A DNA stretch of 64,000 nucleotides, taken from assembly GCA_030765045.1 (NCBI GenBank), contig CM060969.1, forward strand, positions 42,325,216 to 42,389,215. The letters are read 5' to 3'. The notes under the pieces are model-generated. The model worked only from the letters and a program-made list of their open reading frames with translations. It did not search any database and was not told the origin of the DNA. The position numbers were made by a program, and so were the translations under genes. Below, piece by piece: positions 41,581 through 54,106 of the stretch. The stretch comes from Tenodera sinensis. Its lineage: Eukaryota; Arthropoda; Insecta; Mantodea; Mantidae. Position 1 is the stretch's first letter; the number at the start of each line of letters is the position of its first letter.

Positions 41581-42545
41581 AGAACAAAAATATATTTCGG
41601 TGCTAAATTTTCTTACCTCTTGTGCTTCAAACCACTAAAGTTCGTGAAATGTTTTATCAAGAGAATAACATACTTCACATTCGCATTACTGGGTTTCGAA
41701 ACGTACATACTAACTAGCTCCTTCTTACTCTTGCAATATTTATTTTGTTCACTAGTCATCTTCAAATCATGCAATATGTCAAGAGAATAGGACCATGCTC
41801 AAATATTAATTAGGTAATCGTAGCACTTTACGGAAGAAAAACACTGTTATGGTTGGAAACAACTTGATACCGAAATTATATATTAAGAAAATAAATCATT
41901 TAAAAAGAATCAAAATAATGCTCAGAATAATAATTTTCGATAAAAAATAGTAGAGAAAACTAACGTAAAAGAGGGTGGCCTCGCGAATTGAAAAAGCTGA
42001 ATAGAGCACAATGGCGTTTGATAGTGTCAGTTTAGATTATAAGAAACAGATACTTTTGGCTAGTCGTCAGTCGAAGTGAATGCGTCGTAATTATTTGGCG
42101 TGCGATACATTTAAAACTAAAACACGCAGATTTATGGTATAGTAAATTTTATTTTCAGGTTTCTACACACAGGGACAGTTTTATTTGACTGGTGAATTGC
42201 TTTATAATCTACATTGGTCGGCAACGTCTAAGTATAAATATGGAAAAGATTGCAAACGTTTATTAAAATACGTTATCATTATAATTAGCGTTAACCTTAC
42301 TAAACAAAACCCAGACATACCCAAGGATAGAAATCTCAGTGCTCTATTAGCGGCAAGGAACTGCATAAAGGGTTTTGAATAAAGGCCGGAGGCGTGTGCG
42401 TTTTTCCATAGCAGTGCTGCACATGGACTTCACTGTTATCGCTCGCGCATGTAAACAACTGCAGGTAGGTACAGCCTGACCATGAAAACCGCTTCACTGC
42501 AGCACAACCTACAAGCATCATAAACTACTGATTCTGGAATTGCAC
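41581..42545. other. No recognisable element
   Basis: AT-rich. 42011-42080 begins ATGGCGTTTGATAGTGTC and stays open for about 20 codons, and TTTTATTTTCAG (42147-42158) looks like a splice acceptor. No supporting homology, so no gene is called. Confidence 0.4.
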
Positions 42546-43031
42546 TTAAACGCTTATACATGCTACTATATTAATTACAATATCTTCTCGGAGTGCATTA
42601 CACTGAGTTACAATGTATATTCGTAAATTATTAAATGTGAAATTTCCACACCTATCAGTGAAGCAGTTTTTAAACAGTGAAAAGCTTCTTTCTACGTCAC
42701 ACGATGTCTGAGGTGCAAATGTAAAGGATTCCACTGTGTGGCTTATTTTCGTTGTTACACATTTTCAAAATTTCACACATAGTTTGATAGCCAATATTTT
42801 TATTAGAACTTTGTGCGATTTAGCTTTCGCATTTTCCACACCTGGCACAATAGGTATCCTATTAATTGAATTAACTAAGTCTTCTATTATGCCTATGCTT
42901 TTGGACATTTCCAAACCCGATTTTTCTAATAGCTTTAGGCAACGCTGCAAAATCGTGGATATGAACTGAAGATTTTCAGATATTTCACGCGATGTACTAC
43001 ACCTTGACCTTTCATCTGCATACACTTGCAA
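42546..43031 (-). pseudogene. hAT transposase C-terminal relic (CGGBP1-like hAT group)
   Basis: One minus-strand frame with a single internal stop (42767-42765). Upstream part: ISENLQFISTILQRCLKLLE and IIEDLVNSINRIPIVPGVEN. Downstream part: FAPQTSCDVERSFSLFKN and FTFNNLRIYIVTQCN, then the natural stop at 42546. The A-P-x-T-S-C-D-V-E-R-S-F-S ... N-L-x-x-x-x-V-x-x-C-N signature is the dimerisation end of hAT transposases related to the vertebrate gene CGGBP1. About 160 codons of the roughly 600 expected are present. Apart from the stop the frame is intact, so decay is moderate. The middle of the same protein type lies 2 kb away on the other strand (44990-45665). Confidence 0.85.
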
Positions 43032-43194
43032 GGCAATGCTTCAAAGAGTACTACGTTACGTTATTTTTTATCCTTGCTTCTAGTAGCAGTTTGCACATTT
43101 GATGGTCGTGCTGTACTTTTGACGTCATTCATACTCTGTATTGCATGAGAGCGCACATTCCTTCGGCCTTTAGTTTTGTGAAATTATTAGGTGG

Positions 43195-43250
43195 CATGAG
43201 GTATTGTGTGTAGTGTTTAAGGACCCGTCGACAACTTGGTCACGAGGGGA
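43195..43250 (+). repeat. Element D, decayed copy
   Basis: GTGTTTAAGGACCCGTCGAC then AACTTGGTCACGAGGGG. The GTGA array before it is reduced to GTGTGTAGT. Confidence 0.6.
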
Positions 43251-44989
43251 GGTATTGCTGCTTCAAACTTCTTGTCATCGTGTGACTTACAAAATGCTAA
43301 CTTGGCTCCATAATTATTGCACCAACGACTGGCGAATGTTGCTTCAAATGTTCTTTCCAACCTGTAGCTGAATATTGCTTCAAACTGCAAGAGTTAACTG
43401 TGCTTTCATCCAAGCAAATTTCCATGTGTTCTAGAGCATTGATTTGAAGATTGCATATCATTGTTTTACATCAATATGCATAAAAAGAGAAGCAAAAATG
43501 ATACAGAGAACAGTAATCAAGCTGTATATTATTACTGCCGTCTGTGAAACAAGCGACATGCGAAATACAGGGGTATTGCCTGGAGATTTAATAAATCACT
43601 CAGAGTTTCCCTCATTGACTTATCAAGTGGTTCACAGAGGACAGCAGTGTAGCAGTTTAAGGAAATCTATAGAGCAATTATATTGCACAGTGATGACTAA
43701 CACTTCACAGCTGCGGATAGTAACTATATTATTAATGACAGAAGAGGGGTTGTGAGGGGGTATAAGAGAGTACAACCATATGTCCTGGCTGGGAGCCTGC
43801 GGGCTCGGAGTTCGATCACCGGTGACTATAATTGTTATTTCCCCCACCTGTATTCCGAAAGCTAGCCAATGCATCACTCGATCCCTGCCTGCCTAGTGTC
43901 ATTGTTTTAGATGAATAGCAACGTGGAATTTGTTACCATTTAATATGTAGCTCTAAGCTATGTGCATTTGCTTCACCTGCTGTAGCAACACCATATGAAA
44001 TATTTTACCAACTGAACGCAATAGAAAGCATAGAACTTCTTTTGTGATGACACCGAAACAAAACTTTAACACTTACTTGCATGGACGGACTTGTTTAATT
44101 ATATACACGGGTTCTAAATAAAATGTCACTTTGTTCCTGAATTACTAAGAAGAAAACAATTAAAATGTTAATGAAAATGCTTCAAACGCAGTTAGATACA
44201 TTGCTGTTTGCTGGTAATGATAGGGCAGGAAAAAAGAACTGTATGACAAATACATGTGTTGTGACGCCGGCGCAGCGCACAACAAAGGTGGGTCGGGCTG
44301 AGCTACTTCACATCACTTACCAGACCGGCGAGTAAACAAAGGCACAAGGCCAATGTAGGTATATCGTAGGTACATATGCCTGACAGTATGTTCATAATTC
44401 GAAATATTCGATAGATTTGGAAGTGCAAAGTTACCTTTGTGCCATAGTAATTCCATCTCGTAACTGCTGTATCACACTGACAGATTATAGGCTACCTAAT
44501 TTTGTAAAGTGAAACAAAGTTGAAGCATCCAATTCTATATTGCTTTGCTTCTCTTTCCGCAGCTACCGCTGGGATTTCTCACTTCGCTAGGCAAATTCTG
44601 GGGAGGATTGTATCCCTTAAGTTTTCTCTCACTTTATTTTCCCTTCTGTTTCTCTTTCGCTATCACTTTGCTTTAAACAAAAAGCTATTTTTCCCTCGTC
44701 TAGAACATTTTGCCTGATTATGCCCATACGGATACATGCATCCATGTCCAACTTTTGTTTCAGACTCAGGAATTCAAACAAAATTCCATAAAATTCATGG
44801 AATTGTTATAACACGTACTATTTGAAATTCAGAAACACCTCTTCAGCGAGGCGGCATCAAATTATGCATTTCCAATTCTAAGCACCACAACAAACAACAC
44901 TCTTTGTAAACAAATAAATCCCGACAACCTCTCTTACGAAATGCAAAGAAGATCGTTTTTCAAAAATCCCAAAATTGAAGGAATTCAGT
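43251..44989. other. Mostly unassigned; one B-box-like motif
   Basis: TCGGAGTTCGATCACCGG (43815-43832) resembles a tRNA B box with GC-rich sequence before it, perhaps a SINE scrap. A GC patch at 44262-44340 (GTGACGCCGGCGCAGCGC) is unexplained. No coding pattern. Confidence 0.45.
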
Positions 44990-45665
44990 ACTAATTTTGG
45001 TAAACCAACAGGTCTTCAAAGGGTTTTTGAAAAATACACATAGATATCAGTGCCTAGTATGTGTAATTTAAGGAAAAACTACGTGGAACCTGCTTACCAA
45101 GAAACCATACAAAGCATCAAGGACAGAAGGTTGAGATGCGGAAAGCATTCTGTATGAAACTATAAAACCAATATGTTTAGAATGTTTTAGTTTTTCCCCC
45201 TAGCAGGGGAGCAAGTCTAATCCTGTGTTATTAAAACGGTATTGAGATGGAGAAAGCCAATACCAATACAGTAATTGAATAAATTATCGACTTCTGTCAA
45301 AAGCTGTCACCTAGTAGCATCAGTTTGAAAAATTTCTGGTTCTTCGTGGTTTCAGAAGTCAACCAATTGAAACCATTGTTCTCCAATTTAAAGCACGTGA
45401 CATGCTTGGTTCAAGCCGTTCACAGTGATTGTGAATTCATAAAGGAACGAGTCCGTCACAAATCAGTTCACCTCTATCCTGAAGAAGATTCTATCGAAAG
45501 CTCCAAGACAAATAGTTGCCGATATGGAAATTATTGGCTGCCCAATCCAAATTTGTCTGCCATTCCTCGCTATGGATCGTGGATTGATAGTGCTGCTATG
45601 TTGTAGGAGAATTTTGACAAGATTGAGGACTTTGTATCTTCTTTGGTCCACTTTGTCCTTTAGGT
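44990..45665 (+). pseudogene. hAT transposase relic, N-terminal and middle parts
   Basis: Pieces of one hAT protein in the correct order but shifting frames: LQRVFEKYT (about 45015-45040), LRKNYVEPAYQETIQSIKD (about 45067-45123), then a gap where V-D-E-T-T-D is expected, LFSNLKHVTCLVQAVHSDCE (about 45378-45437), ILKKILSKAP (about 45475-45505), YGSWIDSAAML (about 45569-45601) and ENFDKIEDFVSSL (45608-45646). These match the CGGBP1-like hAT layout (L-R-K-x-Y-V ... H-V-T-C-L-x-H-A ... K-K-I-x-x-K-A-P ... T-R-W-G-x-W-I-x-A-A). At least four frameshifts, and the catalytic first aspartate region is not recognisable. The C-terminal end is not here but on the minus strand at 42546-43031. Confidence 0.76.
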
Positions 45666-45774
45666 TTGTAACAAAAGACTTGTTTAGGGATTCTTTCTTC
45701 TGGTATGCGGTGGATACGTTCAACACATTTGTTTCTGTATATTTATATTTCTTCTAATAGTGTTTACACTTTTG

Positions 45775-46000
45775 GATATTCCCTGTTTATCTCATTTCTG
45801 ATACATAAGTTTCTCTCTTTTACAGCCCTTGACTAACCTAAAAATCCCAGTTTCAGCAACATGATTCTTCTGTTTTCTTGACATGCCATGCTTTAGTTCC
45901 ATAATTTATCACTGGTACTGCCATAGCTATAAAATCTTAATTGTGTTTCTCTTCTTGTGTTAGTTTTCAGGATTCCTTTGTCTGTTTCACAGATTCCTAG
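45775..46000 (-). pseudogene. LINE reverse transcriptase C-terminal relic
   Basis: The minus strand reads TRRETQLRFY, then in a shifted frame AMAVPVINYGTKAWHVKKTE, then AETGIFRLVKGC and CIRNEINREY. This is the post-polymerase segment of RTE-like insect LINEs (R-R-E-T-x-L-x-F-Y-x-x-M-A-V-P-x-x-x-Y-G-x-E-x-W ... F-L-R-x-V-K-G-x ... R-I-R-N-E). It parallels the relic at 13495-13720, with a different spelling that indicates independent decay. No catalytic box remains. Confidence 0.72.
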
Positions 46001-47104
46001 GATTTTTTATTTTTTTGTTTGTGTATGTCCTGATTTCTGCTACAACTTAAATCGAAACCAAGGGGTTGGAAATGTGATACTTATTCCAATATGTTATCTT
46101 CTAATATTATTTGGTGCATCCCTGGAATGTTTACAAATGAAACAGATGTAGGACTTAAAGTACAACAAATTCTTGTCTTTTCTTTTCTTATCTTTCTTTT
46201 TTCCCCTTCCTGATGGATGATTTTTCACGTAATTTTTTGTCTTACAATTAAACATGCTAAATTAGGAGTAATAGGATTTGTTGAAATGGCAAACCAGTAC
46301 CTTTTATCTCTTTTTCACCTTAGTTTAGCATCTTTTTGCTACTTTCTTCATTTGTAATTTGCCACCTAAATTCTAACGTTGCTAGTAATCATAGCCATGT
46401 TGCTTAGAACTGAAAGAGTTATGTGTGTGCTTTATTTTTGTATGTACGTTATTACATTCCCAAATATTTAATTCTAATTAATGTACTTTGATTTCACACT
46501 ACTTCTCGTTTGCTTGCAACAAACATCAACACAACTATACATATTTTAAGTAAAATGAAACGAATAAGCCACTGCTGTTATGAACACTTTATATAACATA
46601 TTGTAATCTGAATTTTCTAACTTATGTATGTATTGTTTACAATTTTACGTTTACTCATTTGTAGGTTATCATTCGCTTTGAGAACTGTAATGCAACGACA
46701 ACTAGGTTTAATTTTCTAATACTTTCTTTTTCCTTGTATAAGCTTTCTCGTGTTATTTTCACTTGTGTATTTATTTCTTCTTTGGATGTATAAAGTCCCA
46801 TTGTTTCTATTGGACTCATGCAAAGAGTATTAAACAACTAGTCAGCAATGCACAAACAGTTGCCATCGTGGCAAACCCATGTTTTCTTAGATTCTTAAAT
46901 AAAATTAAATTGAATTATGAATATTAGCTAATTCTTGGCAGAAGTACCCGTTTTTCTTGAAAAGCAAATAACAAAAGATCCACATGGAAGTTTCGCTGAA
47001 AATGTAGGCCTTAAGACCCAAATAAAAATGGGTGTCTTTTGTTATTCTTTGTCAGTCAACCAAAGTACAGTGTAAGGAAACGTTATTTTAAGATTGTTAT
47101 ATTT
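46001..47104. other. No recognisable feature
   Basis: T-rich AT sequence. Short frames only; no element ends seen. Confidence 0.55.
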
Positions 47105-47338
47105 TGTTTCACCCTCTCTTTCTCTTTCTCTCTCATTCTCTCTCTGTCTCTCTCTTTCTCTCTCTGTCTCTCTCTTTCTCTCTCTGTCTCTCTCCCTCTC
47201 TCTCCGTCTCTTTGTCTCTCTCTCTGTCTGTCTCTGTCTGTCTGTCTCGGTCTGTCTGTCTGTCTCTCTGTCTCTCTTTCTGTCTTTCTCTCTCTTTCTC
47301 TCTCTCGCTCACTCTCTCTTTCTCTCTCTTTCTTTCTG
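47105..47338. repeat. CT-rich pyrimidine tract
   Basis: About 230 bp of TCTC units with TCTG and TTTC variants. Three overlapping Ser/Leu-rich frames across it are artefacts. Confidence 0.95.
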
Positions 47339-47559
47339 GGGAACAGACGTGTGCCTAATTAGTGAGCCTGATAGCTTCGAATACCACAACTTAATACAGA
47401 TAACCAAATCTAAGTCAATAATTGCACCAAGAACTTACTCTTAATGATTAATCATTTGAAATGGAGGACATTCCATTTAGTGTGGAGCTAAGAGTCATTG
47501 TTGGCATATGGGTCTAAGAGCAAGACCAGGATAAAACAATGCAATAACGACTTCCCATT
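47339..47559. other. No recognisable feature
   Basis: Spacer between the CT tract and family A. Confidence 0.5.
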
Positions 47560-48700
47560 TCTAATACCTGCGTATTAGAAAAATTAAACCAATAACAAAA
47601 AGTATCCCGGTAATGGTTAATTATACAAAACTAAACAGACGGAAATAGTGTATTTTAAAACTACATATAAAATTTTTGTGTAGATAAGTAGAGTTATATA
47701 TCTTACGCTTACTAGTGATGCAAAAGTCACTCAAAATAAAAAGAACTTCAAAGTTCATTCTCTTGAATTCAAGATATATATTTCAACTATGGTGAAAATA
47801 TCTTAAAACATTCCACCGCGACATGGATCACCCCCCAAGGGGAAGGGATAAGATGAAGTGAGACTGTAGGCTTGGCAGAGAACGGAGTTAGTGAAGCCCA
47901 GAGACCCACAGAAGTCCCTAACAGTTACGGACATTGACACCTGGCGCACAACCGAATTGTTTCCTCTACGCAGGAAGAGGGCGACGAAATGACCCTTGCG
48001 GCCCAGTAACAACTTCTAGGGAGGGCCAGGGAAGAGGTACCAGAGCGCAAGCAACTATGCCACCTGTTCGCATCCGCCAGAACGTAACGTGCTACTAACC
48101 AAACCTGAAAGATTACAAGAGAGAGAAATGAGAAAGGTAGGGAATGGAATCCGTGGAGAAGAGGTTAAAGCACCCCAGCATTCGTCTAAGTGACAAGGGA
48201 AACTACGGAAAATCCATGTCAAAGTGCATGGCTACGGGCATCGAACCCGCGGCCTCCAGAATGCGGGCTATAGGCGTTACCGCCTGTATTGAATCAAAAT
48301 CGTTGGAACAGTTTTTGTCAAAATTAAAATTTACGAACAATTTTGAATTTTAGGTGTAGTTTAGGACGGGGGGATTTCTTGAACATCTTCATATTTAACC
48401 CACTTCTTATTGACTTATGCTGTTCACAGAGAGATGCACACACAGACTTCTAGAATCTTTTCCCGTCTTCTTGTTGGATTAAGGGAGTTTCAAAACACGC
48501 ACTTAAGGTGAAATTTCGATATCGAATTTTTGGATGGAATAATATACCTCCACACAGGTCTTCTAGAAATGTTTTTTTTTATTATTTTTATTTATTATTT
48601 TTCCCCAATTGTGAATTCAGGGAGCCTCAAAAACACGTATTTCCGATGAAATTTCGACATTAAATTATATTATTCAGGACATCTTAAACACGTATTTCCA
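47560..48700 (-). repeat. Family A, inverted copy split by a SINE
   Basis: Right to left: 5' block (GTGAAATTTCGATATCGAAT at 48511-48530, with a second 5'-block-like scrap at 48620-48700), CTGTTCACAGAGAG at the GT site, then GTAGTTTAGGACGGGGGG. After the SINE it resumes as AAAATATCTTAAAACATT and ends near CAATAACAAAAAGTATCCCG. Confidence 0.82.
47813..48287 (-). mobile_element. tRNA-derived SINE inserted in family A
   Basis: GC-rich 475-bp insert. The minus-strand head GCGGTAACGCCTATAGCC is followed by CGCGGGTTCGATGCCCG (B box, about 48252-48236). The tail is at the left edge. No clear target duplication. Family A continues on both sides. Confidence 0.72.
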
Positions 48701-49015
48701 GTATTCTAGTTGGATAAAACACAATACATCTGTTTACTGGGGCATGCATTAGAGAAGATAAAATTACATTTCTGATAAATTTAGAACCTTGAATTGTTGA
48801 GATGAACCAGCACTTCCTCTGTCTTGTGAAATAAAATATGTCGATAAGGATTTGTTTTTAAAGGCACCTCAGTCAAATATTTATCACAGTCACTCAAAGT
48901 GACAAACAGTGAACCAGAAGGGGAAATAGCAGCTAATCAGGCGTTCATTAACACGCTATTAAAAATAACAGAGATGTTAATATACAACCATTCAGAATTA
49001 CATTCCTACGCTGTG
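48701..49015. other. No recognisable feature
   Basis: AT-rich spacer. Confidence 0.5.
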
Positions 49016-49414
49016 CTCTTGCAGACGCGTGCATGCGTGTGTGTGTGTCTGGTGCATATTGGAAGCACATGACCCAAGAGCGCCGAGGGGAAGGGGTGTA
49101 GGGCCCTCTAATCCACGTGGATTACTCGACGCTTCCTCCTCTCCCATGTGGAGGAAAAGGAAGGGGTGTACGTTATACATAGAGATGAGCAACACAGAAC
49201 GGGGTGAAGGGAAAACGCTCCTGACCAATGAGGGATGGTATTTGCAGGTGGTGGAAATGCCACGTCCTAGTGTATGTATGTGTGTGTTGTGCGACGGAAG
49301 CACTAGCCGCCACTGCTGCCATGTAGCTCGGCTCAACTACATGTGTGGATTTACACACACACGGACAGACACACGCATGGGTTCCACGCGCCTGCTCACA
49401 CACAGACACACACA

Positions 49415-49459
<45 letters not shown>

Positions 49460-49560
49460 GCTCACACTCATTAATCACCCCAGTGCGGATTTACTAATGA
49501 TATATGACCACACCCTGTATAATGCCAGTTTCTACCCCCTCCCTTAACCCTTCACACCAT
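49016..49560. other. GC-rich block with GT and CA arrays
   Basis: A GT run at 49037-49050, a GC-rich middle (GAGGGGAAGGGGTGTAGGG), and CA arrays at 49350-49460 with CAGA interruptions. The 172-codon plus-strand frame (49029-49547) and 112-codon minus-strand frame overlap in opposite directions and contain no domain. Possibly a degraded SINE with a microsatellite tail. Confidence 0.45.
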
Positions 49561-51160
49561 GCTAACCCGCACACATACCCCTTTCTAAATCTCCAAAACT
49601 CTACTACATTTGAGCACACAACCTGATACATTTCACATGTGACTTTTGAAAGTCCTTTGGGTGGAGTATTTTATACGTTTTCATGATGCAACTAAATGTA
49701 GAAAGGAACGTTTACAATCATCCAAAGTTGTCGAGGTTTGTGGCAGAGAGTTTATTCGTTTCTATCGCTTCTTCATTGTCATCCTAAAGCACGTCACCAC
49801 GGGCTTATTCTATGGCGCTTCTCTAAGACAAAATCTCCTTTATCCTATAAAAGCTAATATAAGAATTTGCAGTTAAATATATTCTATAAATTATATATAA
49901 CTTCCTTAAACACTTATGTATAAGCATGAAATCTTTGTGTTTGGAAAGAAGCAGTGCATCGCATTTCAGCTATGGCCTTCAGAGTTGCGTTTTCGTAAGC
50001 GACAGGCGGTCTTGTTTACTTTCAACTTTACGTCCTACTTTGTTTTATGGCAGCACGCTCTTCTTAGGATCTTTTCGCATGCTTAGGATCGTTTGACCTA
50101 ACTCATAGACACTCCCCTGATCGCCAATAAGTATATATCTTATATTAACCTCAAGTGAAGGGTTTATGGTTGAACATAAAGCTGTCTGGTCGTTAGACTT
50201 CGAAGGAAACTGCTATTTTAGCCATTTTAGTAACGGAAAACACCTTTTAGGCTTCTGATCAAATATGCTATACTTAAAATTGAATATCTGAGAAGTTTCA
50301 ATGCCCTAGGTGGTTGTAACAAGACCTATTTGGATGTAATTTTTAAAGCATCATTTATATTGATCTCTGTTGATGTACATATGATTATTTTTTTTAATTC
50401 TTCTCCCACAGTATAGCTATAAATCTGATAATTTTGCACAATGCACTTGAAAATATGAGTAATAACATTTCGATTGGAGTTTTGATACAAGTCATTGTTT
50501 ATTTAATCATAAGCAGCATAATCATGTGATGTTTTTATGACTTTTCCATATTTTGCTCTATAAAATGTATACCTATTGTACACATGAACATATGGACATT
50601 TCCAATGAACAATTTGTTACAAACATGGAAACGAAAGCAACTGTAGTTCAATATTTGTTGGAGAACATATACGAGTATTTTGATTATGGTTATTAAAATT
50701 AATGCGATTATATATGCAAATGCAATTTTGTATCAACATTTTCTCAATTGTTGGTAATGGGTGTAAACTTTAATCTGCATTTTCATTAAGGTCCATTTTT
50801 TATACTGCTTCGGTCCACTTGTTGCCAGGGATAGCACAAGAACATTAAGAGTGACATTCAGTTGTCATGTAGCTATCAGTTTCCTAAACGTAGGATGGTT
50901 AGGGTGATAGATCTTATCTATGTAAATAAAAGCACGGTTTTCACTCTTTATACTCTACTGAATACCAAATAAGTTAGAAGTGCTATCCCCTTAACACACT
51001 ACTTCTCTATTCTTGTTATTTTCTCGTGAAATTAATATGCCGGTGGCTTTTATTTGAGAAATGTACTAACGTCTGGAAATGTAGAACCTTATGTATAATT
51101 AGACAAACATTTGGGGCTGGAAAAGGGAACTCAGAAAAAATGATTTGGACATGATTCTTC
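49561..51160. other. 1.6 kb with no recognised element
   Basis: AT-rich. No family A, SINE or coding pattern seen. Confidence 0.55.
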
Positions 51161-51164
51161 CGGT

Positions 51165-51215
51165 TTCCTTATGGCCACTCTGACCACTGAGCTACCATGG
51201 CAACACACCGACATG
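51165..51215 (-). mobile_element. tRNA-like A box fragment
   Basis: The minus strand has ATGGTAGCTCAGTGGTCAGA, a textbook A box, but no B box follows within 60 bp. It is a tRNA-derived head fragment and not a tRNA gene. Confidence 0.5.
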
Positions 51216-51715
51216 TTATTAAATTACCCAACTAACGCGTACTGTACGAGAAGATCTGAATTTTATTTTGAAATGCCATACCCCATTCGCGAATTACAAC
51301 TATAATTACCTGGAGTCCCAGGCTTCATAGCTTTTAACCAATGACATGAACGTTCACAAAAGCTGATATAAACAAGATACAGATACCAAAATGAGAACAG
51401 TAACACCCCATATCAAATTCTGGTACAGTATTAGACAACTCCGACTATGAAAAAGCAAGCACTTATCGGTACGAAGTATAACCTGAGAAAATCAACGGCT
51501 GATATATTGCGAAATGACAGGAACTTTCTCCGGATTGTGGTTGAAACTGGAGGTGTGTTAGCGAATAGAACCGGTTAACAATAGATGCGACTTCAATATA
51601 CATCACTATTGTTAAGGGAATTTCAATCTTAAATTCTGTGTCATACACCCCAATCTAAAATAAGAAAAGGAAAAGCCGACTTTTGATCAAATGGACATCT
51701 TTTCTCGCGAACTTT
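51216..51715. other. No recognisable feature
   Basis: AT-rich sequence without pattern. Confidence 0.55.
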
Positions 51716-51718
51716 GTA

Positions 51719-51736
51719 TCGTCATCATCGTCGTCG

Positions 51737-51775
<39 letters not shown>

Positions 51776-51777
51776 CT
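51719..51777. repeat. (CAT/CGT)n trinucleotide array
   Basis: About 19 units of ATC with CGT variants at the left. Confidence 0.95.
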
Positions 51778-53329
51778 CATGTCACTTTCTATAATGAAAT
51801 ACAAATAAAGAGTCTATTGCAAAAGAGGGGAATGTTTTGTTATTTTGCATAAAAGAATTTCATACTTTAAAACCCATGTGACAGTAAATTGAGGAAATTT
51901 AAATGGTTTATTCTTTGTCACTTAAGTGAAAACACATTCCTCTGCTGATACATAAGAACGTGAAGCTTTCATCATCATTCTTACAAAAATTCTTTTTTGA
52001 TAACCGAAGGACAAAAAGAAATTGCAAGAGGGGGAATATTACCTCACTGAGCTTCTACTGCATGTATTCATTTTCCAGACTTCTTTTGAGGTATTGTGGT
52101 ATTGCATCTGAACAATAGAAGTGTTACAATTCATTTAACTTTTCTCATGAAATTGGCCATTAAATCTGAAACAGATAACCTCGATTTCTTCATTACATCT
52201 ACCTCTTTGAATCTGAGTTAATTTGTTCCATACTGCTGCATTAACTGTCTTCTTCTAGGGATGCCATTGTTAGTCCTTAATGCCTTTTACAAAATAACTT
52301 TTTATTGTATTATGATAAAGAAGCAGTAATCACCGATACTACAACAAGAAATGGCCAATAATGATGCAGTAATGCCAACATGAATGTCGTACGCAAGCAG
52401 TAAAACAAAGGAATGCTATGGCAAATGCAGTGAATAAACACGCAATAGGAAATTCCCTTTTCTTGCACTGATTTTCTTGGACATTCCTCTTTTTGTGCTG
52501 GAGTCAAATATTTAAACCTCTGTCTGTTAGAGACCATCATCCTTTTTGTAGTACATTAAAATTTGTGCTTTTCTATTCCATATAATCTACCATAATGCAC
52601 ATTTATCTCAGTTTTTACAAAACGCACTGTTGTATGTTGCAGTGAACTTTTCTAATGATTAAATTAACCAATATTGTGATAAAATTATCGAAATCGTTTA
52701 CAGCCATTGAGCCAGGAACCCTTTTTAGAGTAACCTTAAACAGGAATGTGATTTTTTCACGAAACTACAAGTAATGGACGTACCATACTGGAATAGTAAA
52801 CATTTTAATGTTTTAAAAGTTGTTCACATACTCAATGCAAAAGCAAAGATAACTAAATAAAAATGCAAGGGAAAGGAAATGTCAAATTTATGACCTAAAA
52901 TAAAAACGCATCAAAAAGAAACAAAGAAACGGCCCAATAGAAAAAAAGGGTATAACATGACCAAAAATGACCTAATAATTGTACGATTAATACAGTCTGA
53001 TGTCCATGATGCGGCTTTATGTATACCTTGAGTTTTATATATGTACACCATCCATACTGCTTCACGGAACGTTTTACCAACCTCCCCAGTTGGCGCGAAC
53101 ACACCAGAGAGGGGCGTGTGTGCCGTCCTGCCTTTGTTATTCGACCAAGCAGTGGTGTACGTTATGAATCCTAGGACTAATTGGCCAGTGAAAATTATAT
53201 TTTCAATTTTTGAGTAATATCATATAAATATTCTATATAGGTACACCTGTGAATCATTTACACCTTACATTTTTTCCTACCTGCCAATAGCATATTTAAG
53301 CCACGCGTATTTCTGTTCAACCACACTGG

Positions 53330-53332
<3 letters not shown>
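51778..53332. other. 1.5 kb with no recognised element
   Basis: AT-rich, with a slightly GC-richer 70 bp near 53090-53150 (AGAGAGGGGCGTGTGTGCCG). No boxes or coding pattern. Confidence 0.5.

Positions 53333-53334
<2 letters not shown>

Positions 53335-53387
<53 letters not shown>
53335..53387. repeat. (CT)n microsatellite
   Basis: About 26 perfect CT units. Confidence 0.98.
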
Positions 53388-53392
<5 letters not shown>

Positions 53393-54040
53393 TGCATTTT
53401 GTATGGAATTTATTCCTTGCATTTCATTTTTGACCCGATTTGTATATAAATTTTCATACGCAATTTCAATGCTGTTATCTAAACATTTAAATGCACATTT
53501 GATTTCTTTCTTCACGTGCTCACAAAAAATAATTTATGCTGAACAGAAAAGGAATTTTAATACCAAAAAATTCATAAAAACAAAAATGTAATTTTCTGCA
53601 GGTAAAATATAAACTTCAAATAGTTCAATTTATTTTCAGTTTACTTAAGTATCAGAAAATGACACTAGTAGACTTTCTGAAAAATGTGAAGGCAATTAAC
53701 AAACTTTTTTCACTGGTTAAACGATTTAATTATATTATCTGAGAAAGAGTTTGAATTAGAACATTCAGCTTTTGCGGCGTCATTTCTTTATTCATTCATA
53801 TCAGATGTATCAATTTTCAAACAAACAAATGTAAAATTGTGAAGGTTGGAAAATGCATCCCTTAACTGTAGCTTACGCGATGTGCATTGCGGAAATACAT
53901 CGGAGAGGAACAATTGTGGTAGGTGGGAAACCAATTTGCCATCTGAAGACATTAGTCGAAGTTATATCATATGTGAATAATCATATGTGAACTGCGCACG
54001 TAAAACACGAGGCCACCGTATGCTCGAAAAGATAAGCATA
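53388..54040. other. No recognisable feature
   Basis: AT-rich. No pattern seen. Confidence 0.55.

Positions 54041-54041
<1 letters not shown>

Positions 54042-54103
<62 letters not shown>
54042..54103. repeat. (CA)n microsatellite
   Basis: About 31 CA units, followed by a C-rich stretch (CACCCCACCCACCCACC). Confidence 0.98.

Positions 54104-54106
<3 letters not shown>

Noticed and set aside
47039..47444. Ser/Leu-rich frames that could pass as a signal or membrane protein
   Set aside because: Produced by the TCTC-rich tract; three frames are open at once, as expected for a simple repeat. The GA tract at 17680-18096 is the same case.
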